Shown piece by piece: positions 27,072 through 36,741 of a stretch of 64,000 bases of DNA. Numbering within the stretch: the stretch's first letter is position 1; the number at the start of each line of letters is the position of its first letter. Source of the DNA: Pinibacter soli (GTDB lineage: Bacteria > Bacteroidota > Bacteroidia > Chitinophagales > Chitinophagaceae); the NCBI RefSeq assembly GCF_029961145.1, contig NZ_JASBRG010000007.1, forward strand, positions 1,589,174-1,653,173, read 5' to 3'. The position numbers and the translations under genes are program-made. The notes under the pieces are model-generated. The model saw nothing but the letters and a program-made list of their open reading frames with translations. It was not told the origin of the DNA and did no database searches.

Positions 27072-28586
27072 TTAGTGATTGTATTCGTTTTCTTGATCCG
27101 GAATTGGAAACACGTACGCACCGGCAGGAACTGCGGCAGTGGTAGCGGTTACAACTCTCAGATCTTTGTTTAGCCTTTTGTAGTAAAAGAACGTTTGTCC
27201 TTCCTGCACAAATTCCTTTCTATATTCTGCCATGATCTCACTGGATAAACTATCTGTAGTGCTAATTCCGCCGGCATTCAACATGGAGAGGCCGCGAGCC
27301 TGACGAACATTATTTAAGAATGCAACGCCTGTAGGAATATCGCCGTTTGCTTTTGCAACTTCAGCAACGATATAATACATCTCAGAAACGCGTATAACCG
27401 GAACGTTTCCTTGCATATAGTAAGGCAAATTATCATCCTGAAAATATTTGGAAGGCACCACCACCGCGCTTGTTGCCACATTTTTGTCAAACCAGGATAT
27501 AAAACGGTAATCGCTTGCTGCACCACTGCCTTTTCTGTAGTACAGATATTTATTTCCCACCGTATCTTTTACTCCGTTTACTACAATGGGAGTTGTCAAT
27601 ATTTGTAGCGGCGTTCCGCTACTCTTGTTAAACAAATTGAGATTGTAGTTTTTTACGTTGCTTGAATACACCGAGAATAGGAGCTCCTGCGAAAAGAGCC
27701 TGTCTCTTACAGTATTCGTTTGCAGCGCCACATTAGTGGTGATCAATGGAAACTTTCCGCTGGCAATAACAGCTTTTGCGTATTTGCCTGCGTTTGCCAT
27801 GTCGCCCTTATACAAATAGACACGGGCCATCAGCGCTTCAACAGCCCAATAGTTCAGGTGATTTTGTGTATATGAGGTAAACGCATCATCAACACTTTTT
27901 AGCACTGCTGAAGTATCCGTTTGAGCCAACATGTCTTTTGCCGCGGCAAGATCGCGGATACATGAATCCAACACATTGCTTAAGCTGGAAAATGGAGTGG
28001 ACGTAACGCCATAACGTGTAACATAGGGAATGGCAGGTGCGGACATGCCTGTAACCGGCGGCTGTCCATACATGCGGGCGAGGTCAAAATGAAACAACGC
28101 CCTCAATGCCGTAGCCTCTCCTTTTACGCGATTGTAGGAATCGCCCGTAAATAAGCTTTTCTTATCATCGATCTGGACAAGCATATTGTTGAGATTAGCG
28201 ATATTGTAGTACATGCCGTTCCAAATGGCAGTCACTTCAGGTTTTATAGTAACATCCGCATAATTGTAGGCATAGGCTGTCGTAAAAAAACTGGCATTGG
28301 AGCCTACGTTTGGCGTTGCGGCATTGTCGTAGTCATATGCAAGGGTCGACATAAATCCCATAGACAAATCACCGGTATACAAACCAAAAACGCCGGATGA
28401 GGTGGCGGGCTTGTCCATTCCAAGATAGACACCATTCAAAGCGTCCTTGAATCCCTGTTCATCACTAAATAATTTTCCCTGTGGTACTTTGTCTTTGGGT
28501 GCCACATCCAAAAACTTGTTGCACCCGCATAATGTTGCCATGAACAACACCATTACCGAATAAACCGCCATTAGATGCTTTGGCAT
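27072..28586 (-). CDS. SusD/RagB-family lipoprotein (second pair)
   Basis: A 504-residue SusD homologue. The ATG at 28586 is preferred over one at 28625, because AGAAGG stands five bases before it and it opens straight into a lipoprotein signal with Cys22 (ATLCGC). FLDVAPKDKVPQGKLFSDE and the GFKDALNGVYLGM helix are typical of the N-terminus. It partners the SusC at 28637-31825. It shares with SusD of the first pair (31845-33200) the DEQGF/NEQGF-DALNGIYL block and a C-terminal EGQ-FFYYKR segment, so the two are paralogues. The presumed ligand is a peptide or similar molecule, judged from the linked proteases. Confidence 0.94.
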   Translation of the reverse strand: MPKHLMAVYSVMVLFMATLCGCNKFLDVAPKDKVPQGKLFSDEQGFKDALNGVYLGMDKPATSSGVFGLYTGDLSMGFMSTLAYDYDNAATPNVGSNASFFTTAYAYNYADVTIKPEVTAIWNGMYYNIANLNNMLVQIDDKKSLFTGDSYNRVKGEATALRALFHFDLARMYGQPPVTGMSAPAIPYVTRYGVTSTPFSSLSNVLDSCIRDLAAAKDMLAQTDTSAVLKSVDDAFTSYTQNHLNYWAVEALMARVYLYKGDMANAGKYAKAVIASGKFPLITTNVALQTNTVRDRLFSQELLFSVYSSNVKNYNLNLFNKSSGTPLQILTTPIVVNGVKDTVGNKYLYYRKGSGAASDYRFISWFDKNVATSAVVVPSKYFQDDNLPYYMQGNVPVIRVSEMYYIVAEVAKANGDIPTGVAFLNNVRQARGLSMLNAGGISTTDSLSSEIMAEYRKEFVQEGQTFFYYKRLNKDLRVVTATTAAVPAGAYVFPIPDQENEYNH

Positions 28587-28636
28587 GATCCTTCTTTTTC
28601 TTTTATTGTTATATAAATAGCTCATGATAATATTTA

Positions 28637-31600
28637 TTAAAAAGTGGTAGACAGCCCAAAACTAAAACTGCGTGCAAAAGGATAAGCAGTACCTCTTTCC
28701 GTTTTTATGGTACCCAAATGAAACGCATTGTTTTGGGTAACAGCTAATCTTGGAGTGGACAGCCTCAATTTGCGCACCCACCATAAATTGGGAGAAAACT
28801 GATAAGCCACTGTCAAACTACTTGCATCCAAAAAATTATTGTCTTGAACAAAACGCGAAGTGGCATAAGTTGCCTGCAGTGTATTTGTTCCATTTACCAC
28901 TAATGCTTTGAATGGCACCTTGTCGCCCGGCTGTTTCCACCTTTGTGTGATTACACGCTCATCTGCATTGGCTGAACGCAGATCCACATTTTCCACTTTG
29001 TCAACCAACGTCTGGTTATACATTTGTCCCCCCCACTGGAAGCTCATATTAATGTTCAACGAGAATCCTTTATATGTGAAGTTTGAACCAAACCCACCTT
29101 TTAGTTTAGGGGCAGCATCACCAATCGGTTGTTTGTCTTTTACATCCCATAAAAATGTTTTGCTTCCGTCCAATTTCTGGAACAGTTCTTTGCCTGTTGC
29201 AGGATCTATACCTAAAGATTGCACCGCCCATATCTGGCTAAGTGATCTGCCCACCACATATTTTGGCAATGCCTGCAGCTGCTTTGTTCCTGCTGTGTCA
29301 TACGTTGCATTGATAGCGTCTACCGCAGGAGAAAGCGCCGTAATAACATTTTTTGCTGAACCAACATTGAAGGATAAGGACCAGAATATATTTCTTTTGC
29401 GATCGCGAATGATAGGTGCGGAAACAGTAACCTCATATCCACTATTTTTTGTGGCTCCAAGATTGTCCTGGTATTGCAAAAATCCTGTGGAAGGTGCCAC
29501 ATCTAATGGCAAAATCAGGTTGTTGGTTGTTTCACGGAATACATCAGCTGAGACATTTAAACGTCCATTCAATAAGATGATGGCAACTCCCAGATTGTTT
29601 TTAAGTGTCTGCTGATATTTCAGATCGGGATTTGCATATGAGGGAGCTGTCGCGCCTAACTGCAACCTGTAACTATTTTGATTATTGTATTGGTAGATTG
29701 ACTGACCAAGAGCGGCAAAATTCTGGTTACCTGTTACACCCGTGCTCAACCTGAATCTTAGTTGCTGGATAATGGGATTGCTGACAAAAAACTTTTCTTT
29801 ATCTACGTTCCATCCTATACCTCCGGCCCAAAAAGGAGCGAACCGCTGGTTTGCACCAAACAGCGAAGATCCGCTTACGTTGCCGGTAACTTCTGCTGTG
29901 TAGCGTTCTGCATAGTTATAACTGAAGCTTGCAAATGAAGAAATCGTGCGGGTAATACCCTGATTGCTTTGCGGTTTCTGCGCAAGACCATAACCATTCG
30001 CCATGCCCAATTCCCCAAGGTACTCATTAGGTATTCCGGTGACTTTAATAGTGGTTGCGTTCGTTGACGTACCTTGTACTTCGGTACCCACCGCTGCAAA
30101 AAAAGTATGGGCGTTTATTTTTTTATAATAATCCAGGTTCAGTTTTCCATCAAGCACATTATTGTTACCTCTCGTTCTGGTATAGGATCCCATTGTGCCA
30201 AGACCTGCTGTTAAAGCGTTAACGAAGCTGGTATGATCCGCAGGCAAAAACTGTTCGGCACCTGGCGTATTGGCACTATAACTTACAGCAGCCCTGAATT
30301 TAAAATTGCTGTTTATTGTCCATTCAAGATTGGTATTATTGGTTAGGCTGTAATAATAGGAATAGTCTTTAACATTTAGTGTTGAGTTGTATGCAGCATT
30401 GGTGAATGTTCCGCCAGGTGCATTCAGCCCTATACCTAATGTGGCAGCACTGGGCTCGAATACTTTGATCACATTTCCGGCAGAATCATATGGCTTGAAG
30501 TATGGAAACTGACTAGCATATTGGTTAAAGCTTCCCCAGGGAGAATTATTTGCTTTGTTGTAACCGATGCTTGTCGAATTGCTGAGACGGATCTTTTTTC
30601 CATTATAGGAAAGAGCATAGCTCAACCCGAAATTGTCACGACCAGAGCCTTTCATTACACCCACGCCATTATTGTAGTTAAGTGCAAGAGAATAGCGGAT
30701 TGCTCTTGTGCCTCCGGAAACATTAAGACTATGACTCGTTCCAAAACCAGTACGTACCGGCTGTGAGAGCCAATAGGTATTTACACCGCTCTGCACTTGC
30801 TGTAAACGCTGATCATACCACTGATTCAATGCTACATTATTATAATGGCCATTATTGGGATCTGAGTAAACACCCGCCAAACGCTGTGCCTCCAGCAATT
30901 GTTTTGCATCCATCAAATGATATGAAGTCAGATCTGGCGCCTGCAGGTTAAAATTTACCGCATACGAAACCTGAGCTCTTCCCGGTAGAGGCTGTTTGGT
31001 TTCCACGACAATTACACCATTTGCGGCTTTGGCGCCATACGCTGTTGTTGCCGCAGCATCTTTCAATACTGTAATGCTGGCAATTCTGTTGATATCCATG
31101 TCATACAGCGTCTGCAGCGAAGTCTGAAAACCATCAAGGATGATCAGCGGCTGGTTGGGATTTGACAAATAACTTGACATAATATCACCGCTGGAAACTG
31201 CTGAACTATAGTAATCAGACGTTCCACCTTGTGTGCCTACCGGTAAACTGTTCTGACCTCTTAACTGAATAACCGGCAAACTGTTCGGATCACTCCCCAT
31301 TGCATTGTTTTGCTCAATACGAACAGAAGGATCTGCCATTGCCAATGCCTGCAAAACGTTGGTGGGATTCAATAATTTCAGATCATCACCGGCATAGGTT
31401 TTTGCGGCACCGGTAAAGTTGCCGGCTGGTCTTTTGTACAACCCCGTATTCACAACCACTTCGTTCATCATATTTGATGATTGAACCATCTTCACTGCTA
31501 TGTCAGTATCGCCACGTTTTACTTTTATTGTTGTAGCGGCATGGCCCACATAAGAAATCCGAAGAGTGGCCCCTGTTTCTACATTATGCAATTCAAAACT

Positions 31601-31825
31601 GCCGTCTTTACCGGTAACTGCATGGTTACTGGTTCCCTGCACAAAAACTGTGGCACCAACCAAACGTTCACCGGCATCATTTTTCACAACCCCTTTCAAA
31701 ACGGGAATTTTATCCTGTGCAGAAAGCGAAATACAAATAACAGAAAACACGAGAAGTGTCAATGACATTTTCGCGGATATGATTGCGCGGAATTTTATTG
31801 ATAGTATATTTTTAAAACAGTTCAT
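28637..31825 (-). CDS. SusC/RagA-family TonB-dependent transporter (second pair)
   Basis: A 1062-residue transporter starting at the ATG at 31825, with a signal peptide ending near SLSAQ (37), a carboxypeptidase-regulatory-like domain (about 42-115), the segment VVVNTGLYKRPAGNFTGAA (about 123-141) where other SusC proteins have VVVGYG, then plug and barrel ending FGLSTTF. The paralogue at 33218-36373 has the matching word GLYERPLEHFSGAA, so both belong to one SusC subgroup. It imports a SusD-captured substrate across the outer membrane. It starts 19 bases after the upstream SusD stop, showing that both pairs share a transcript. Confidence 0.95.
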   Translation of the reverse strand: MNCFKNILSIKFRAIISAKMSLTLLVFSVICISLSAQDKIPVLKGVVKNDAGERLVGATVFVQGTSNHAVTGKDGSFELHNVETGATLRISYVGHAATTIKVKRGDTDIAVKMVQSSNMMNEVVVNTGLYKRPAGNFTGAAKTYAGDDLKLLNPTNVLQALAMADPSVRIEQNNAMGSDPNSLPVIQLRGQNSLPVGTQGGTSDYYSSAVSSGDIMSSYLSNPNQPLIILDGFQTSLQTLYDMDINRIASITVLKDAAATTAYGAKAANGVIVVETKQPLPGRAQVSYAVNFNLQAPDLTSYHLMDAKQLLEAQRLAGVYSDPNNGHYNNVALNQWYDQRLQQVQSGVNTYWLSQPVRTGFGTSHSLNVSGGTRAIRYSLALNYNNGVGVMKGSGRDNFGLSYALSYNGKKIRLSNSTSIGYNKANNSPWGSFNQYASQFPYFKPYDSAGNVIKVFEPSAATLGIGLNAPGGTFTNAAYNSTLNVKDYSYYYSLTNNTNLEWTINSNFKFRAAVSYSANTPGAEQFLPADHTSFVNALTAGLGTMGSYTRTRGNNNVLDGKLNLDYYKKINAHTFFAAVGTEVQGTSTNATTIKVTGIPNEYLGELGMANGYGLAQKPQSNQGITRTISSFASFSYNYAERYTAEVTGNVSGSSLFGANQRFAPFWAGGIGWNVDKEKFFVSNPIIQQLRFRLSTGVTGNQNFAALGQSIYQYNNQNSYRLQLGATAPSYANPDLKYQQTLKNNLGVAIILLNGRLNVSADVFRETTNNLILPLDVAPSTGFLQYQDNLGATKNSGYEVTVSAPIIRDRKRNIFWSLSFNVGSAKNVITALSPAVDAINATYDTAGTKQLQALPKYVVGRSLSQIWAVQSLGIDPATGKELFQKLDGSKTFLWDVKDKQPIGDAAPKLKGGFGSNFTYKGFSLNINMSFQWGGQMYNQTLVDKVENVDLRSANADERVITQRWKQPGDKVPFKALVVNGTNTLQATYATSRFVQDNNFLDASSLTVAYQFSPNLWWVRKLRLSTPRLAVTQNNAFHLGTIKTERGTAYPFARSFSFGLSTTF

Positions 31826-31844
31826 AATTTCTTTCTCGATTTAG

Positions 31845-33200
31845 TTATTCCGGTTTTACAAAAACATAAGATGCATTAGGCACCACAGGGACCTTTGTAT
31901 AAGGCAGAGATGCGAATGGAATATTTTTTCTTTTGTAGTAGAAAAACACTTGTCCTTCGCCCAAAAACTCTTTTTGATATTCTTTGCCAATTTCAATATT
32001 GATGCTATCTCTTTTCAATGCAGTTTGAGTATACTTGGCAAGATTGCGATGCACCCGTACTGAGTCAAGAAGATTTGTGGCTGTAAGAGAGTCCGCCGAT
32101 GCATTGGAAGCTTCTGCTGCAATGTAATAGAGCTCCGTTAACCGGATCATTGGCAATGTATTTACACTTACGGAACCGTTAGTGTAATACTTTTTGGGAG
32201 AAATGATGTTTCCAGTAGTGTTACCTGTAGTTGGATCAACAAAAGCGCCAAGCTTTCTGTAATCATTGCCTGAACCGCTGCCGGTTACAAATACAGCGGT
32301 TTGATTAGTCGGAGATAAACCCAGCGGTTTAACAAATACAGACTTGTTATAAGCGAATGCAAAATTACCGCTGCTATACAGCGAGAACAATTGCTCTTTA
32401 TTAAACATCAGGTCAGTATTATTGGTAGCCAATGGAAATACATTACTGTTAATAACGGCAAGTGCATTGCTTTGAGCGTTTGCAAGATCACCTTTATACA
32501 AATAGATCCTGGCCAGCAATCCTTTTACGGCCCACGCAGTAAACTGGGACGTCGTCATGTCGGATTTGCTCAGCAAATTTTGAGCGTTTAACAAATCGGC
32601 TATACAAGAATCAATTACTGCACCGGTCGACAATACCGGTGATGCGTACGGCGACACCTTCGTTATATATGGAATTGCCGGCACACTCAAACCCGCAGCC
32701 GCAGGTGACGGAGCAAACAAGCGCAAGAGATCGAAGTGGATAAACGCACGCAAACCCAATGCTTCTCCTTTTGTTGTATTATAGTGTCCTGCAGAGAAAA
32801 CATTTTGCCTGGCGTCTGCATTTGCCAACACATTGTTCAAATTGGCTACACATAAATAAAGGCTGTCCCAAACATTTTGAAATGTATTTTTCAATGTATA
32901 ATGCTGCACATTAAATGCCGCACTTTGGTAAAACAAAGTATCTGCTTGCTTGAAAGATGTATCATAACTTCTCCCCATAATAGAGAGAACACCTGTAGTC
33001 AAATCTCTTCCATATAAGCTTTGACTTCCCATTTGTAGGTAAATGCCATTCAATGCATCTCTGAAGCCTTGCTCATTCGCAAACAATTCATTCTGATCTA
33101 CCTGCAATTGCGGCGGCACATTTACCCATTTCTGACATGAGCTAAATGAGAGTGCCGAGATAAGCGCAAGAAAAACAACTAAATAATTTCTGCTTAACAT
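31845..33200 (-). CDS. SusD/RagB-family lipoprotein (first pair)
   Basis: A 451-residue SusD homologue, shorter than its paralogue at 27072-28586. The ATG at 33200 gives a lipoprotein signal with Cys22 (SFSSC). WVNVPPQLQVDQNELFANE and GFRDALNGIYLQMGS mark the N-terminus; the helical repeats and the C-terminal EGQVFFYYKRKNI are typical. It lies 17 bases after the stop of its SusC partner (33218-36373). Confidence 0.94.
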   Translation of the reverse strand: MLSRNYLVVFLALISALSFSSCQKWVNVPPQLQVDQNELFANEQGFRDALNGIYLQMGSQSLYGRDLTTGVLSIMGRSYDTSFKQADTLFYQSAAFNVQHYTLKNTFQNVWDSLYLCVANLNNVLANADARQNVFSAGHYNTTKGEALGLRAFIHFDLLRLFAPSPAAAGLSVPAIPYITKVSPYASPVLSTGAVIDSCIADLLNAQNLLSKSDMTTSQFTAWAVKGLLARIYLYKGDLANAQSNALAVINSNVFPLATNNTDLMFNKEQLFSLYSSGNFAFAYNKSVFVKPLGLSPTNQTAVFVTGSGSGNDYRKLGAFVDPTTGNTTGNIISPKKYYTNGSVSVNTLPMIRLTELYYIAAEASNASADSLTATNLLDSVRVHRNLAKYTQTALKRDSINIEIGKEYQKEFLGEGQVFFYYKRKNIPFASLPYTKVPVVPNASYVFVKPE

Positions 33201-33217
33201 CTGCTACTATTATGATT

Positions 33218-36200
33218 TTAAAAACTTGTTGTTATTGAAAAGGTGTACGTGTGTTGAAAAGGATAATAAATACCTCTTTGCGCTTTCATTGTTGATGATT
33301 GAAAAACATTGTTGGCAATAAACCCAAACATTGTATTTTTCGCACCGATCTTTGATGAAATTTTTTCTGCCAGTTTGTAACCCAATGAAATCGCCGCACA
33401 TTCGATACTGTTATTTTTTTCTACAAACCTTGTTGTTGCATAAGTAGGTGATGTAACAAGTCCATTTACTGATAAAGCTTTGTACAGCGCCACATCTCCC
33501 GGCTTCGTCCAGCGGTTATTTGCAGCTCTTTCGTCAACATTGTAACTGATATCCGCATTCTCAACATAATCAGCCAATGTTTGATTGTAGTATGAAGCGC
33601 CTAACTGATAGGAAAAATAAACGCCTGCGGAAATACTTTTTACAGAAATCGATGTACCAAATGATCCGCGCCATTTTGGATTGAGATCTCCTGCCAGCAC
33701 TCTGTCTGCTGCGTTCCATGTAAACGTTTGGGTACCATCTGCTTTCAAAAACTTTTCCTGCCCTGTTGCGGGATCTATGCCCAGCGAACGAACGGCCCAT
33801 ATACCGGTTAGGGACTGGCCTACTACGTAGTTAGGCTGAGGCACTGTATTGTCAACAGCTTTGTTTGTGTTTAACCCATCAATGTAGTTTGAAATGGCTG
33901 CAACGCGGTTTTCATTGTGAATTCCGTTAAGACTTACTGACCAGGTTACTCCTTTTTTAATGTTATTGATAACACGGTAGTTTAAAGCAAACTCCACTCC
34001 TTTACTTTCAATAGCTCCAAGGTTATCATAGTAACTGAAATTCATGAACCCTGTTGATGCAGGAGATGATACAGGCAGAATAATATTGCTTGATTTGTTT
34101 TTGTATGCATCAATCATAATCGATAACCTGTCCTTAAACAACATTGCTTCAAGGCCAATATTTTGTTTTTCAGTTTGCGGAACTTTAAGAGCATTGTTGG
34201 CATAAGCAGTTAAATAAGCGCCCTGTCCAATGCCAACATTAGTATAGCCAGTAGATCCCTGGATATATTGTCTGTCTGTGTAATAATCATAAGTTGAGTG
34301 AGAAAGGTACGACTGGTAGAACTGGTTTCCTGTTGTACCTACGCTACCACGCACACGCAAAATGCTCACGAACTTATTGGCATGAAAAAATCTTTCCTGG
34401 TGCAGGTTCCAGCTTGCGCCAACGGACCAATAAGGTTCAGTCACATTTTGTGGGAATTGTGAAGATTGATCGGCGTGCCCTGTCACCTCTAATTGATATC
34501 GATTATCATAGCTGTATGTAAAGTTTCCATAAGCGGAAGCCAGTCTTGTGAGAATGAGACTTGCCTGTGGCTTACTGGTCAGATATGAATTTCCAAAAGA
34601 CAGCGCAGACAATTTATCACTTGTAAAGCCAACGAGTGAGATACCAGCAGACTCGCTTCTTGTTTGCATAGCCATTATTCCTGCAGAACCATAGAATTGG
34701 TGAAGGTTTACCCTTTTTGTGTAATTAAGATTAAGTCCGCCCTCCATGCTCGAAAAATCGCTCGACACCTGGTTGTACATACCTCTTAAAAAGAAGAGCT
34801 CCGGAGTGTAGTTTGCAAACGCAGTGTGTCCCGGAGGCAGAAAAACGTCCGTTACATCAGCCTGTTTGCTCAAACTGATGTAACCATCTGCTTTAAAACC
34901 CCGGCCAATATTCAAGCTCAAAGAAAGTTGATCGCTGAATCTTGTATACTTGCCTTTGTCTGTGGTGGATAGTATACCATTATAGGCAGGATTATAAATA
35001 CGAACGCTGTCTCCCTTGTACCTGTACTCGTCCAGCACTTTGGCAAATTTTCCGGTTATAGAATCATAAGGATTCCAGAATGCGTTTAGTCCGGCATATT
35101 CGGCCAATGTTCCGTAAGGAGAGTTAAAGGCGTTGGTAGTTGTATATCTCAGATAATTATTGACAGTGAAGTTTTTTATGCGAGTACCAACATATCCGCC
35201 GATATTGATGTTCTGCCTCTTCGATCCCTTCATTACTCCTTCAACATCATTGTACGAAAAGTCCATACCGTAACTTAGATCATCGTCGCCTCCACCCACT
35301 GTTAAATAGTGCTTCGAGCCGACGCCTGTTCTTGTTGGAATTGCAAGCCAGTTTGTATTCCTACCGCTTTGGGCAAATGCCTGACGCTTTTGAGCAAGTG
35401 CAGCGTTATCTCCCCAAAAACCTGAGGTCTGCTCTAACTGAAGTTTGTCAGCCGCATTCATTAAATGATAAGAGGACAAATCCGGTGTAGCAATTTGAAC
35501 CTGACCCGAATAGGTAACATTAAACATGCCTTTCTCCGGCTTTTTTGTTTTAACCAGCAAAACACCGGTTCCTCCACGCACTCCATAAACCGCTGTTGCA
35601 GCAGCATCTTTTAAAATAACTACCTGGCTAATGCGGTTGATGTCCATATCAAGCACCGTTTGAAGTGACACCTGCACGCCATCCAATAAAACCACCGGTT
35701 GGTTTGGATTTGCCACATTGCCGGCCACAAAGTCACCAACTGAGGGGTTCAATTGTAGATTTGTATTATTACCGCCGGGGTACAGCACGACTGATGCAGA
35801 AGCAGGGAAATTGTATAACCCGCGAATGTTTGTAGATGGCGTAATATTTGGATCATCTCCATTGTCATTGCCTCTTGTAACCAAAAAAGAAGGCGCACAT
35901 ATTTTTAACGCATCGGCAAAATTTACCGGATTTAGTCTTCTCAGTTCTACACCGTCAACTATTGTGGCAGCACCGGAAAAGTGTTCAAGAGGTCTTTCAT
36001 AAAGACCGTTTGAATAGGTATTTGCAAAAGAATATTCTTTCCTTGCAAGGCGCAAAGTAAGTGATGGTTTTGCTGTTTTTGACAACGAAAAATAGCGATC
36101 TACCACTGCCGTAATAATTGTTTCTTTAGAAATACTGTCAAATTCAATATACCCATTGGCGTTTGTATAGCCTTTTTTATAGCCGGCTATAACCAATGCA

Positions 36201-36373
36201 CTATCGATGGGTAAGCCATCTGCCATATCCTTGACAGTAATTCTTAATTTGGGGATTATTCTTGAAGGGATAGAATCCTTCGTAAAATGACTACCTGTTT
36301 CCCCTGCTACGGTTTTGGAAAAACAAAAAATACAAAGACTGTAAAAAAGACTACCAAATAGTAAACGTATCAT
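33218..36373 (-). CDS. SusC/RagA-family TonB-dependent transporter (first pair, diverged N-terminal domain)
   Basis: A 1051-residue transporter and the first gene of the minus-strand cluster, starting at the ATG at 36373. The signal peptide ends near KTVAG. The regulatory-like beta-sandwich (about 42-110) is diverged, lacking the usual G-x-V-x-D/N start, but keeps GYTNANGYIEFD. The SusC hallmark is replaced by YSNGLYERPLEHFSGAA (120-136), matching its paralogue. The plug (about 137-250) and barrel end in YTFSITTSF. The promoter must lie in 36374-36741, a spacer shared with the divergent kinase gene. The weak N-terminal domain may mean different TonB or anti-sigma coupling, but that is speculation. 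Confidence 0.94.
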   Translation of the reverse strand: MIRLLFGSLFYSLCIFCFSKTVAGETGSHFTKDSIPSRIIPKLRITVKDMADGLPIDSALVIAGYKKGYTNANGYIEFDSISKETIITAVVDRYFSLSKTAKPSLTLRLARKEYSFANTYSNGLYERPLEHFSGAATIVDGVELRRLNPVNFADALKICAPSFLVTRGNDNGDDPNITPSTNIRGLYNFPASASVVLYPGGNNTNLQLNPSVGDFVAGNVANPNQPVVLLDGVQVSLQTVLDMDINRISQVVILKDAAATAVYGVRGGTGVLLVKTKKPEKGMFNVTYSGQVQIATPDLSSYHLMNAADKLQLEQTSGFWGDNAALAQKRQAFAQSGRNTNWLAIPTRTGVGSKHYLTVGGGDDDLSYGMDFSYNDVEGVMKGSKRQNINIGGYVGTRIKNFTVNNYLRYTTTNAFNSPYGTLAEYAGLNAFWNPYDSITGKFAKVLDEYRYKGDSVRIYNPAYNGILSTTDKGKYTRFSDQLSLSLNIGRGFKADGYISLSKQADVTDVFLPPGHTAFANYTPELFFLRGMYNQVSSDFSSMEGGLNLNYTKRVNLHQFYGSAGIMAMQTRSESAGISLVGFTSDKLSALSFGNSYLTSKPQASLILTRLASAYGNFTYSYDNRYQLEVTGHADQSSQFPQNVTEPYWSVGASWNLHQERFFHANKFVSILRVRGSVGTTGNQFYQSYLSHSTYDYYTDRQYIQGSTGYTNVGIGQGAYLTAYANNALKVPQTEKQNIGLEAMLFKDRLSIMIDAYKNKSSNIILPVSSPASTGFMNFSYYDNLGAIESKGVEFALNYRVINNIKKGVTWSVSLNGIHNENRVAAISNYIDGLNTNKAVDNTVPQPNYVVGQSLTGIWAVRSLGIDPATGQEKFLKADGTQTFTWNAADRVLAGDLNPKWRGSFGTSISVKSISAGVYFSYQLGASYYNQTLADYVENADISYNVDERAANNRWTKPGDVALYKALSVNGLVTSPTYATTRFVEKNNSIECAAISLGYKLAEKISSKIGAKNTMFGFIANNVFQSSTMKAQRGIYYPFQHTYTFSITTSF

Positions 36374-36741
36374 GAACAGTTATTATATAAATTATACTTG
36401 TTGCAAATTCAACGAGGTAAGAATATCAGGATAAAGCTGGCGGTGTTACAGATCAATTATTATTTGGAAGCTTCAAAAGAAATTGGCACGAGTTTTCTTC
36501 TCTTTTTTAGTTCCAGGTCAATCCGGTCACATTAAAAATAGATTGATTATTAGTAGCGTTAGGATACATTTGATCATTTGCAGGTGCCATTATACGAATT
36601 GGGGAATTCGAAGGACGAACAACTCATCCACAATTTAAACAAATTCATCCCGAAAATTCTAAAATACGTCAATCAACCGAAGAAAACATTTAACTATTTG
36701 ATCACTTTAGGGAATGAATTAACCATTATAGAGTGTAAATT
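36374..36741. other. Divergent spacer with possible coding relics
   Basis: A 368-base spacer between the SusC cluster and the LytS-like kinase gene; both promoters should lie here, but I see no strong consensus. Two overlapping open frames look protein-like. On the minus strand a 38-codon frame ends at 36507 with NQSIFNVTGLTWN. On the plus strand a start-less 60-codon frame (from 36563) ends in a TGA at 36743-36745 that overlaps the kinase GTG. At most one can be real. Either could be the remnant of a gene end; neither has a good start codon. Confidence 0.3.

Noticed and set aside
28908..29615. A 235-codon open frame on the plus strand
   Set aside because: Antisense to a well-defined SusC barrel; composition reflects the complementary strand.
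36374..36741. LytTR direct-repeat binding site
   Set aside because: One partial match near 36555-36563 but no second copy at the expected distance.
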